The notes below the pieces were generated by a model that did no database searches, had not been told where the DNA came from, and was given only the letters and a program-made list of their open reading frames with translations. The position numbers and the translations under genes were made by a program. A DNA stretch of 64,000 nt from Geodermatophilus amargosae (GTDB lineage: Bacteria; Actinomycetota; Actinomycetes; Mycobacteriales; Geodermatophilaceae), in contig NZ_FPBA01000004.1 in assembly GCF_900116515.1 (NCBI RefSeq), forward strand, positions 1-64,000, written 5' to 3'. Each line of letters opens with the position of its first letter. Position 1 is the first letter of the stretch. This document shows, piece after piece, positions 1-7,790 of the stretch.

Positions 1-293
1 GCCTCCTACCAGGTGCGGGACTACACCGCCTGGTATCGGCACATCACCCTGGCAATGCTCGCCCACGCCTATCTGAGTGCCACCCGCGCCAGCGCGGAAA
101 AGGGGGGTCTGCAGCCGCAACCGAGCAGCTCATCGCGCTGACCGTGCCCGAGCTCCGCCGCCTGCTCAACACCCTCATCCATACACCGCGGCCCGACCTC
201 GACCACACCGCCGACTGGTCCTGGTGGCGCCGACGACGCCAGGCCCAGGCCCGCGCCGCCCACTACCGAGCCCGCGGACAGGCACCGCCATAA
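1..293 (+). pseudogene. IS701-family transposase, C-terminal part, frameshifted
   Basis: This is the C-terminal end of a DDE transposase; the gene begins left of the window. Frame 1 reads [20 protein letters not shown], typical of the end of IS701-family transposases, and stops at 139-141. The rest of the family C-terminus ([17 protein letters not shown], then an Arg-rich tail) continues in frame 3 to TAA at 291-293. One base is therefore missing, or a -1 shift occurs, near the A4G6 run at 98-107. That run also fits a -1 slippery heptamer (A AAG GGG at 99-105), so programmed frameshifting cannot be excluded. A dead copy is the simpler reading. Confidence 0.75.
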
Positions 294-311
294 CTGCCGT
301 TGCAGTACTAG
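291..311. mobile_element. Right end of the IS701-family element with CTAG target site
   Basis: The transposase stop codon lies inside the likely terminal inverted repeat, 291-307 (TAACTGCCGTTGCAGTA), followed by CTAG at 308-311. IS701-family elements are known to duplicate 4-bp YTAR targets, and CTAG fits. The left end is outside the window, so the repeat partner cannot be checked here. Exact end position is inference. Confidence 0.5.
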
Positions 312-852
312 CCGTGCACCCGGCGTACTGGCCGCAGTCGGTCCACAGTTCTCCGCCGCCTAACGGCTCGGCATCCGGCATCGGGTCGCCGCTGCGGGCG
401 GTCAGCATGATGAGCACGTCCAGCTGCGGACTGGCGGTCGCCCCCTGTGAGCTCCAGGTTCCCCAGCAGCCGATCGACGGGTTGTTCCCCGTGCCCAGGT
501 CGACCCCGGCGACCTGCCCGAGCGCGTTGGTCAAGTCGGGGGTCAGGCCCCCGGCCCACGTTCCCCAGGGCGGCAGGGTGACCGCGGCGGGCGCGGTCCG
601 CTCGACGCTTGCGGCGTCGAGCAGCGGACAGGTCGCGAAGTCCAGCCCCTGCCCGGCAGCGGCGCGTTCGCCGATGGTCTCGAGCAGCTGCTGCGCCGGC
701 CCGGTGTCGAACCGCTCATCGTCGGTGTCGTCGCCGGCGCCGGCGGACGCGCCACAGCCGGTCAGCACCACCCCAGCGGCGGCCGCGGCGACCATGGACC
801 GCTGCGCGCCGCGGCGGAGGTTTCGGCCCGACCCGAAGCGCTGGGAGAACAC
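308..852 (-). pseudogene. Secreted lipoprotein, 3' end cut off by the insertion sequence
   Basis: A lipoprotein signal is visible: an Arg-rich n-region (RNLRRGAQR), a hydrophobic Ala/Val stretch and the lipobox LTGC, followed by a low-complexity Gly/Asp/Thr linker. The mature part has paired Cys residues (TCPLLDAASVE, SIGCWGTW, WTDCGQYAGC) and resembles DUF3558-type actinobacterial lipoproteins, but only loosely. The reading frame runs straight into the IS701-type end at about 308, so the native C-terminus is lost. The start is uncertain: GTG at 852 gives a normal signal peptide, ATG at 795 leaves almost no n-region, and ATG at 903 is also open. Confidence 0.5.
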
Positions 853-1051
853 GGCCAGCAGTGTGCGGAACGGACGTCGCCGACCGGCGGATGACGGCCT
901 CACCGGCGTGACGGGCGGGGTAGAAGTCGCCCGCCGGGCCGCCGGGGGTGGCTGCAGGGGCCGGCATAGCCCGGCGGATGGGGCGCTGGCGCCCTACCGG
1001 TCCAAACCGGCGGGACGTGAGCCGTCGCGGACGGGCGGCCGCGGTCTTCGG

Positions 1052-1309
1052 TCAGTCGCTCTTGAGCTGGTCGGCCGGCAACCAGGCCTCGACCAGGACG
1101 GGGCCGTAGCTGCCCGGCAGGGTGTAGGCGACGCGCCCGTGCCACCCGTCCTCCTGCTGGCGCCACTCCACCAGCAGGCCGGGCCAGATGCCCGGCGCCT
1201 CGGGTGGATCGCGCACCCAGCAGTGTCGGCTGTGGCCGTCACCAGCCGTCCGAGGGTGGTCCTTCGCGCCGGCGGTCGGCCGAGGTGACAGCTGCCCCGA
1301 CGGCCGCAC
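1052..1309 (-). CDS. Small conserved hypothetical protein
   Basis: An 85-aa protein from a GTG start. The C-terminal half looks like a real folded domain, with CWVRDPPEAPG, WPGLLVEWRQQEDGWHGRV and PVLVEAWLPADQL. I recognise this only as a small unnamed protein type seen near mobile and accessory regions of actinobacteria. It has no signal peptide or membrane segment. The N-terminal 20 residues are low in information and the start could be further downstream. Confidence 0.5.
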   Translation of the reverse strand: MRPSGQLSPRPTAGAKDHPRTAGDGHSRHCWVRDPPEAPGIWPGLLVEWRQQEDGWHGRVAYTLPGSYGPVLVEAWLPADQLKSD

Positions 1310-1617
1310 CCCCGGAGGACGCGGCCCGGTCTGCGAGCGACTCGCCCCGCCTGCCCCGGGACATGCCGCCGGCCACCCCGCATGCTTCCACGACATCGAA
1401 CGCGTGTTCGCATGCTGGCGCTGCCGCAGCCGAGCTTGTTCAGCCGACCGCGCCGAGCACCTCGCACCGGATCGGTACTGGCGCGGCGCCGCAGCGCACG
1501 CCCGGTCAGCGGAGAGCTGCCACGGAAAGCGCCTGCGCCTGTCGGACCTCCTCGGCAAGATCGCCGGCATGCTGACCGATCCCGCCGAGCGCGTCGACCT
1601 ATCGATGGTCTGCACCC
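1310..1617. other. Stretch without recognisable gene
   Basis: Open frames exist on both strands but their translations are Arg/Pro/Ala-rich and show no family signature. It may contain decayed sequence of the nuclease relic that follows. Confidence 0.4.
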
Positions 1618-1847
1618 GCGGTGACCGCGCTGCCGCTGGTGAGGCGCTGCACCAACAGGTCGCCGGCTTCGCGTGGCAGGACGACGACCCCGGTGGTCTG
1701 CAGTCCCAGACCTGGTACGACCAGGCACGGGCCGGCGACCCGGCCGCCGAGGCACGACTGCTCGTCTACAACCGGGACGACGTCCGCGCGATGCAGCACC
1801 TTCGCGCCTGGCTCACGGCGGATGCAACAACAGTTGGGGACGTGTGA
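1618..1847 (+). pseudogene. Relic of a TM0106-type RecB-like nuclease (3' end only)
   Basis: The frame ends in FAWQDDDPGGLQSQTWY, then YNRDDVRAMQHLRAWL, which matches the conserved C-terminus of TM0106-family RecB-like putative nucleases (F-W-D-x-DPGG-x-x-S-x-x-WY and YN-x-DDV-x-A-x-x-x-LR-x-WL). Nothing upstream in this frame resembles the PD-(D/E)XK core, so only the last 60 or so residues remain. Probably debris left by transposition or recombination. Confidence 0.6.
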
Positions 1848-1978
1848 TCTGCAGATGGCCGTCAAGCAGCGGCTGGTCGCTGGCGCCCGCCGGTGCATGG
1901 GTGAGCTCGAGATCGGCCACTGCGATCGGAGCGGAACCTAGTGGGTCAGCTCGCATCCCCACACGCTGGTTCTACGGG

Positions 1979-2782
1979 CTACTGCTGAAGCTGCAGCGTG
2001 CCCTCATCATCCCCAACTCGGAGCTGCAGCCCCGCACACGTCCCGGAGGCGAGTACCACCGTCGCAGGTCCGTGCTCTTTGAAGTCCGCCCCCGAAATGA
2101 CGTAGGCGGTCAGGTCGCCGCCTTGGCCGCATCTGGCTGGCAGCCCCCGGTACGCCGCGCCGTCGGGGTCCAACCGGAGAATGACCGCGGGGGCGGGCTG
2201 TAGAGCTGCCGGGACGGGTTCGTCCTCGTCCGTGGGGTCGGCTGGCAGGATGTAGGCGTAGAGCGCAGCGCCCAGGAGCGTCAAGAAGGCGGCCCATACA
2301 AGCCGCCTGCGGGCGCGGAGGAATGCAGCGCGGACGAGAGTGACCCCGTAGCTGTCGACCACTATGCTGCGGTGGAACAGGTAGACGTTTCGAGCGGCCA
2401 TCGTCTTGGCGAGCTCAGCGCCGCAGGTGCCGGCGTCGTTGAGCGCCCCCCCTTCCTGCGTCGCGGCGTCGTCGAGCTTCCTGTTGAGGTCAGCAATCCG
2501 GGTGCTGACGTGACAGAGCCTTCCCGCGTTCCTAACGTCCAGCGGCGTCGCAGCCTTGAGCTCTATAAACTCGGCCCGCAGCGCCTTAAGTTGGTCAGCT
2601 AACACGGCGCGGTGGTCAACCGCGGTCTGCAGTCTGACCGCTCCGGCCTGAGTTCTTTTCAGTCCGTCTAGGCGCTCGTTGTCCAGTTCATTAAGCTTCA
2701 TGAGGCCATTGACGCTGGTGATGTCTGGTCCAAGGTGGGAGGACTTTTCCGACCCGCAGAGGGCCTCCTTCAGCTGTTTCAC
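1979..2782 (-). CDS. Coiled-coil protein with one membrane segment
   Basis: A 267-aa protein of unknown family. Residues about 30-110 are charged and heptad-like (coiled coil), residues 161-179 form one transmembrane helix preceded by RARRR (positive inside), and the last 85 residues form an acidic then mixed domain that would lie outside. The GTG start overlaps the TGA of the upstream gene (GTGA, 2779-2782), so the two are translationally coupled. An AGGGAGGT sits directly against this GTG, which is too close for ideal spacing, and a start a little downstream is possible. With its partner it forms a two-gene membrane module in an accessory region; function unknown. Confidence 0.65.
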   Translation of the reverse strand: MKQLKEALCGSEKSSHLGPDITSVNGLMKLNELDNERLDGLKRTQAGAVRLQTAVDHRAVLADQLKALRAEFIELKAATPLDVRNAGRLCHVSTRIADLNRKLDDAATQEGGALNDAGTCGAELAKTMAARNVYLFHRSIVVDSYGVTLVRAAFLRARRRLVWAAFLTLLGAALYAYILPADPTDEDEPVPAALQPAPAVILRLDPDGAAYRGLPARCGQGGDLTAYVISGADFKEHGPATVVLASGTCAGLQLRVGDDEGTLQLQQ

Positions 2783-3219
2783 CTCCCTTGTGCGGATGGC
2801 ATCGCGGACGGGTGGCCCTGGCGGGGCTGGGTCTCGGCAGCCAGCTCGCCAAGGCTGGCCCTGACGGGCGTCATCGTCGAGGCGACCGCGCTTACGGCGA
2901 GGACGACCCCGAGTCCGACGAAGAACAACCCCAGCCAGACCAATGCGTGCGACAAGAGCGCGGTGTCGGGCAGCCGGGTGACGTTAAAGAAGGGCAGGGT
3001 GCCGAAGATGATGAGCGCGACTGCCGATAAGGCGGCGACGATCCAACGGGCGGTCTTCCGGTAGGCCGCCACGGCGGCGTGCGCGCCGGCGATGTTGGCA
3101 CTTGAGGCAGCGGTGGCGGTGTCAGTCGATTCGCTCTTGCCGGTCAGAGCCGCTAGCAGCGCGATCAGGTTTTTGACCTTGTTCACTGCGGCCGTCGCGG
3201 TGTCCGCAGCATCAGCCAT
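2779..3219 (-). CDS. Membrane protein with two helices, partner of the coiled-coil gene
   Basis: A 146-aa protein, first gene of the two-gene unit. An amphipathic Ala-rich N-terminus is followed by transmembrane helices at residues 59-79 and 91-113 with a short loop, and a polar tail. ATG at 3219 was chosen because GGGGGA lies just upstream; the frame is open further but has no comparable ribosome site. No enzyme motif is seen. The small helical hairpin plus a coupled single-pass coiled-coil protein suggests a hetero-oligomeric membrane complex, but that is inference. Confidence 0.7.
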   Translation of the reverse strand: MADAADTATAAVNKVKNLIALLAALTGKSESTDTATAASSANIAGAHAAVAAYRKTARWIVAALSAVALIIFGTLPFFNVTRLPDTALLSHALVWLGLFFVGLGVVLAVSAVASTMTPVRASLGELAAETQPRQGHPSAMPSAQGR

Positions 3220-3449
3220 AGTTCCCCCGTTGCGCGTCGGCGGCCCGAACAATGGCGAAGCGTAGGGACGCAATGGGATGTTCAACAGGGAGAACGTCCC
3301 CGTCCGGAGCTTGAGCGGCTTGCGCCCGGGCTGCCACGAAGCATGACCTTGGCGATCGCGCCAGGACTCGACAGCGAGCCGGTCTCACGGTCCGCAGTGC
3401 CGGCATCTCGCAGGGTGATCCGTCTCCGTGCAACGTAGACCTCGTGAGC

Positions 3450-3559
3450 GGCGCGGTCGACGAGCGCACCACCGGACGCCCCGCGGCGAGGGCGTTCTCC
3501 ACGACTGGCGTCCCCTGCGTTCCTGTGGCTCCGTGGACGAGCACCCTGGACCTTGACAT
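3450..3559 (-). pseudogene. 5' relic of an NmrA-type NAD(P)-binding reductase
   Basis: From ATG 3559 the frame reads MSRSRVLVHGATGTQGTPVV, the first beta-alpha unit of NmrA/SDR-like enzymes with the G-A-T-G-x-x-G cofactor loop. It then loses similarity after about 36 residues. The region upstream (about 3585-3605) has GTAC half sites, CGGTACTGCCGTACGG, resembling a TetR-type operator, so a whole 5' gene end with its control region may have been carried here and cut. Confidence 0.55.
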
Positions 3560-3886
3560 CCCGCTCCGCCGATGTGACCTAGACCACACGGTACTGCCGT
3601 ACGGGCCCTCTCGAGGAGTCCTCCGCACGGCTTCCGCGCGAACGCTGGTGCTGTCGAGGGCGACCGTGATCAGCTCAGCCGTCGGACTCACTGAGCCGGT
3701 GGTGACGGTTGGGGTGCAGCCGCACACGCCGGTTAAGGATCCACCTCACCGCCACGCCTTCAGCTATGCGCGCTCGGACTGCGTATCCCACCCGATTCCA
3801 ATCGGACTTCGACGCGCGGACGCCTCCGGTGCTCGGCTGCGGACGAGTCGCGGCGCCATCGCGCCCCAGCACCGTGCCGGCCCGAG
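3560..3886. other. Gap between relic and spherulin-like gene
   Basis: It contains the possible operator just above the NmrA relic. I see no convincing coding sequence in the remainder. Confidence 0.4.
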
Positions 3887-4840
3887 TCATGGTGTCCGGA
3901 TGAACGCCACCATCTCATCCCAGTACGGGGGCAGTTCGTCATACACCGAGCCGAGGACCGGATCCTGACGAGCGCGGGTGACCCACACGGTCCTCGCGCT
4001 GCGTTGGATCGCTAGCGCGATCACCTGCCGCATCGTTGGAGCGTCTGGGCAGTCGTTAATGGTGTGCACCCGCCGAGCGCTGTGACCGAAGACGCGCACG
4101 CCCGGCTGCCAGCCCCACAGGGCGGTCCACCACGCCGGCGGAGGAAGCAGGTTTTGCGTGTCACAGAAGTCCAGGGCGCCGTATCGATTGAGGTAGGCGT
4201 CCACCCCCTCCTCCCACAACTGCAAGAAGTCGGGGTCGAGCTGACGCATCCATGGGTCGGAGACCCCGGCAGCGTCGGTGGCGTCGTCGGGCCATTGAGG
4301 GGCTAAGGGATAGACGCGCAGACCCAAGCTGCGGATGTGTTGGGCGTATCCGCGGTAGCTGGCGGCCACGGCCGGACTGCAGGACACCGGCCCCTCGTCC
4401 AGGTAAATGCCTGTCAGCCGTGACCCGAGGTTGGCCTGCCACTGGGTGACCTCAGCCGCGACCTCGGCGAGGGGACGTGTGCCGTTCGTGACCGGCACAT
4501 AGCCGTAGAGCTGCTGCCCGGCTGCTCGGCAGGCGTCCAAGGCGGCGGTCCACTGCCCGTAGGTCGTCCAGTCCGGGCGCAGGCCGCGGACGCTGCCCTC
4601 CACCACAACGACGCGGACGGCGGAACCGGCCTCGGCGATCCGGGCCCATTGGTCGAACAGCCACGCGCGAGTCATCTCCCGGCCGGTCGAATCCACGCGA
4701 CCAGGGCGCTCCACCATGAATGCGGCGACGGCCAGTGCCGGCGTGCCGAGGACCAAACGACTCATCAGCCGAGCCAGCCACTCCGGAGGGCGGACGACTG
4801 GGTTCCTGAGCCTCGCGATGCGCGGAAGAGGACTGGGCAT
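3887..4840 (-). CDS. Spherulation-specific family 4 (spherulin-4-like) protein
   Basis: A 317-aa protein with the hallmarks of the spherulin-4 family, a TIM-barrel fold related to glycoside hydrolases. The core strands are seen as VRVVVVEGS, QLYGYVPVTNGTRPLAEVAA, LTGIYLDEGP and LRVYPLAPQWP. The N-terminal 50 residues include one hydrophobic segment (about 28-43) that could anchor or export it. ATG 4840 is preferred over GTG 4846 because AGGAGG is about 8 bases before the ATG but only 2 before the GTG. Single-gene unit; substrate unknown, perhaps a polysaccharide. The family is often chromosomal, so its place inside an element is notable. Confidence 0.75.
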   Translation of the reverse strand: MPSPLPRIARLRNPVVRPPEWLARLMSRLVLGTPALAVAAFMVERPGRVDSTGREMTRAWLFDQWARIAEAGSAVRVVVVEGSVRGLRPDWTTYGQWTAALDACRAAGQQLYGYVPVTNGTRPLAEVAAEVTQWQANLGSRLTGIYLDEGPVSCSPAVAASYRGYAQHIRSLGLRVYPLAPQWPDDATDAAGVSDPWMRQLDPDFLQLWEEGVDAYLNRYGALDFCDTQNLLPPPAWWTALWGWQPGVRVFGHSARRVHTINDCPDAPTMRQVIALAIQRSARTVWVTRARQDPVLGSVYDELPPYWDEMVAFIRTP

Positions 4841-5122
4841 GGGCACGGCCTCCTCCCCAAAGGTGACCGGCTCAGTGTCGAACCGACCCCACAGCCACTG
4901 TCAAGCGGTTGGTCAGCCGCAAGTGCGGTCGGACGACAGGGCGCCACGGATGGTGGCTGGTCGCGCCCGGTGGCCGGCTGGACCAGGCCGGCCCGCGCCA
5001 TCGACGCACGGTGAAGGGCGAATCGCCGGAGGCTAACGAGTGTGACCGCATCGGGAGGTCGCGCACGGATGCCGTGACGTGCGTCGGTGCACGGTGGGGA
5101 GGCCGCTCGCCGCGCCTTTCCC

Positions 5123-5281
5123 GTGCAGGTCGTGGAGACCACTGACGAATCGAACGCAGTGCCCATCGAGCTGCCCGTCGGCAAGCCGGAGAAGCATGTT
5201 CTCGACGCGTTGGAGAGCTGGCTGACCGATGTCGGTCGGCGCCTATACGCCGTTATCGGGCGGCTAGACGACTCCCGATGA
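5123..5281 (+). CDS. Possible small acidic protein
   Basis: A 52-aa frame from GTG with a plausible amphipathic composition (PVGKPEKHVLDALESWLTDV, then YAVIGRLDD). No family recognised and no clear ribosome site. It could equally be a piece of a decayed gene, since the next 300 bases are decayed. Confidence 0.3.
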   Translation: MQVVETTDESNAVPIELPVGKPEKHVLDALESWLTDVGRRLYAVIGRLDDSR

Positions 5282-5379
5282 GGGCGAGCCCGACGACGCG
5301 GACCCGGAGGACAACCCGGTGTGACGCCCCTGGCGAGGGCTTGCCGGGCTGGCGGTAGCCATACCAAGGCGCGCCCGGC

Positions 5380-5610
5380 TGCGGCGACCCGCTGCCTGCT
5401 CGACGTCGCCCTGCCCGATCTAATCGGGCGGCTGCTTGAGAAGCACGGGGTCCCGACGTCGCTGCTACGCCCCGGAGGTCACAGGAGAGCGCCGTCACGG
5501 GCGACGCGACCCGGTGCCTATTGGTGCTCCAGCGGCCGCACGTCGGGATGCTATCGATCGACGACTTCAGGACCGGCTCCAGTTCGATGGCCTACTTGCG
5601 CCCGGCCTAG
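5380..5610 (+). pseudogene. Relic of an EAL-domain (cyclic-di-GMP phosphodiesterase) gene
   Basis: Two pieces in different frames match successive parts of an EAL domain. Frame 2 (about 5390-5480) gives CLLDVALPDLIGRLLEKHGV, the helix before the EVTES motif. Frame 1 (about 5510-5610) gives CLLVLQ then MLSIDDFRTGSSSMAYLRPA, the D-D-F-G-T-G-Y-S-S signature with changes, and stops at 5608-5610. The catalytic E-x-L start of the domain and the final strands are absent. It is a frameshifted fragment. Confidence 0.7.
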
Positions 5611-6239
5611 TGCAAGGGATTATCGTCAGTGACGAAAGCTGACCACTAACCCAGGGATGTTGACTAAGGGTTCGCTAGTCGCTCGGATGCACTTACAAAC
5701 CTGCCGCAGTTGATCCGGTGTGCCCATGCGCGCAAAAGAAAGCCGGGTCACTCACCCCATCGTCTCTGGGCCACCTTGAGCGTCAAGGCTGCCTTGTGGA
5801 GGGCAGGATGTGTGGTCGCAGGCCTTAACTCGGACGGCCTACCGGTCCCGTCCTGTCAGACCGTGCCGTTACCTTCCTAGTGCTCGGGGGCGAGCGGCTC
5901 CAGCCCCCCTGGCCTGTCGGCGCCTCTGTGGCCGGGGGCGCCGATGGTAGGGGAGTCACGCCGAACCGACTCCCCATGGGCGGCCGCCGTGGAGCGCCTG
6001 CCTGGCTGGTGCTCGGGGCGCTCAAGACCTCGGGCACCAGCCGCCGTCGCATCGGGCCTTGACGCAGCGCCGACGGCTCGTCTGGAGGATGCCCCGCCTA
6101 CGCGCACACGGGATGCGCCAGGGAGGAAAAGTCGGTGGCTGGACCTAGCGTCGGGCTCCTTGACCCGCTCCGGTGTTACCCGGAAGCCAGCAGAGGAGCG
6201 TGCGGCGGAGTGTCCCGGGACCGGCAGGCGGTAGCCAGC
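5611..6239. other. Non-coding stretch with one hairpin
   Basis: No frame here shows a recognisable product. A hairpin with an 8-bp stem GGGGAGTC/GACTCCCC and a 10-base loop lies at 5950-5975. It could be a terminator remnant. Base composition around 5630-5720 is less GC-rich than the surroundings. Confidence 0.4.
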
Positions 6240-6932
6240 ATGCTGGCCATGGCTGGTCGGTTCGACAGTGATGACCGTCAGGTCAGCGTCCGCAGGCTGT
6301 CTCGGCCGTTCAGCGACGGCCGCCAATACATGGCCCGGTGTCGGACCTGCGGCGACAAGCCTTATGTGCCCGATCTACCGCTGTCCTCGAGGAGCAACCT
6401 TGCAGGCCGGCCTGGCTGTCTGCTCCGTCACCAGCACGAGGCCCTGCGCTATCTGGACCTGCACGACCACGGCGCGAGCGCGCTGCTGCTCGACGGCCTT
6501 CTGCAGCCCTACCGCGATCCGACCTCGCAGTCGTCGGTCCGGCTGGGGGATGTGCCGCCTCAGGTGGCGGCGCAAGCGCTCGCGTTGATGCCTGTTGAGG
6601 ACGTGTCGGCGCGGCTGAACTTCGGTCAGCCGCCGATGACGTGGCTGGTCGAGCAGGCCAAGGACCTCAGTGGCTGCCTCGTGGGCGCGCTGCGGCGTGC
6701 GTTCGTGCGTTTCGACGGCATCCGGGTGCCGGCCGGCAACGCAGGCGCGCTGCTCGAGCGGGCAGCGGCGTGGGGTGTGACGGACAACGTCTCGGCAGCA
6801 TTGGACGTCGCATCCGCGCAGGCATGGACCTCGTGGACCGTGCAACAGCCACGCTGGACGGCGCCAGCGGGTGCGCTGCGGGAGGCGGACCTACCGGCGG
6901 GAGTGGCAGTGGTCGGCCTGTGGTGGTCCTGA
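6240..6932 (+). CDS. Hypothetical protein with a possible zinc knuckle
   Basis: A 230-aa protein from ATG 6240 (the open frame extends to 6135 without better support). Near the N-terminus CRTCGDKPYVPD followed by GCLLRHQH could bind a metal. The rest is a coherent helical-looking sequence: ALRYLDLHDHGASALLLDGL, QPPMTWLVEQAKDLSGCLVG, and a Trp-rich end. I do not recognise the family. It stands alone between non-coding stretches. Confidence 0.5.
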   Translation: MLAMAGRFDSDDRQVSVRRLSRPFSDGRQYMARCRTCGDKPYVPDLPLSSRSNLAGRPGCLLRHQHEALRYLDLHDHGASALLLDGLLQPYRDPTSQSSVRLGDVPPQVAAQALALMPVEDVSARLNFGQPPMTWLVEQAKDLSGCLVGALRRAFVRFDGIRVPAGNAGALLERAAAWGVTDNVSAALDVASAQAWTSWTVQQPRWTAPAGALREADLPAGVAVVGLWWS

Positions 6933-7153
6933 CCAGGGGAGACGGTTCAATCTCTGCTGGGAGCCCGCAGGGGCCCTGGCCTACGGCCCTGGTTGGCGCC
7001 TCCGCAACATCACCGTCCGCGGGCGTCGTGGCCATGAGGACCGAGACGTCGCCATGGTGAACCTCGCCGGGGACTGCAACCTCTAGGGGAGGTCGACGAG
7101 CAGGGCGCCTTGGAGCGGTCGGCGTCACCCTCGAGTCGACCGCTTACCGCGCC

Positions 7154-7189
7154 GGCAGCCCCGCTCGCGGCGGCACGAGCGGGGCTGCC
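7154..7189 (-). terminator. Hairpin terminator after the 7200-7790 gene
   Basis: A perfect 14-bp inverted repeat (7154-7167 and 7176-7189, GGCAGCCCCGCTCG and its complement) with an 8-base loop, starting 11 bases past the stop codon of the minus-strand gene. Confidence 0.7.
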
Positions 7190-7199
7190 CGGCCTGCCC

Positions 7200-7790
7200 T
7201 CAGAGCGAGCCGTTCCAGAAGGTGCCGCCTGCCGCGCGGGTGATCCTCGCCTTGCCCGATCCCAGCAACATGACAATCGGACTGCAGCGGGACCGCCAGC
7301 GCAGCAGCGAGACGTGCAACTTGAGGGCAGCGGCGTAGGGCAGCACGACCACCACCTCGATCGGGTCGTCACCGTCTCCTTCGCACTGCTCCGCTGCGCG
7401 GTGCTCCAAGGTGAGGCGGAGCCGGAAGCGGTCGGGTGCTCGGCGTTCTACCTCGAGGGTGGGGCTCACCCAGGTGCCGATGCCCGCCACGAGGACGGTG
7501 CCGTGCGGCCGGATCCGTGCGGACACCGTGATCGGGTGGCCGTGGGGGCCGTAGCGCTTCTCCGAGAGTGCGGCGATCACCGTCTCGACGGCGCTCATCG
7601 GCAGGTGCAAGGTCGTCTGAAGCCGGTGGCCGGCACAGCGGTCCTCGCAGCCCAGGCCGCTGCGGCACCGGACCTGTCCCGACAGCGTCATCAGTACATG
7701 ACTCCTGGCGGGATCGAGGTCAATGCTGACGTCGACCAGGTTCTTCTTCTTGTCTCGAGTCGCAGTTACTGCTGCGTGGGTGTTGGACAC
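7200..7790 (-). CDS. Hypothetical protein
   Basis: A 196-aa protein of unrecognised family. It begins with a Lys-rich patch (TRDKKKN) and alternates beta-like segments: VDVSIDLDPARSHVLMTLSG, a Cys-rich loop (RCRSGLGCEDRCAGH), ITVSARIRPHGTVLVAGI, FRLRLTLEHR, IEVVVVLPYA. This looks like a small beta-rich domain with a possible metal-binding loop. It is followed by a strong terminator. No neighbour on the same strand, so likely monocistronic. Confidence 0.6.
   Translation of the reverse strand: MSNTHAAVTATRDKKKNLVDVSIDLDPARSHVLMTLSGQVRCRSGLGCEDRCAGHRLQTTLHLPMSAVETVIAALSEKRYGPHGHPITVSARIRPHGTVLVAGIGTWVSPTLEVERRAPDRFRLRLTLEHRAAEQCEGDGDDPIEVVVVLPYAAALKLHVSLLRWRSRCSPIVMLLGSGKARITRAAGGTFWNGSL

Noticed and set aside
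5877-6326. 149-codon minus-strand frame
   Set aside because: No family signature, and it overlaps the start of the better-supported plus-strand gene at 6240.
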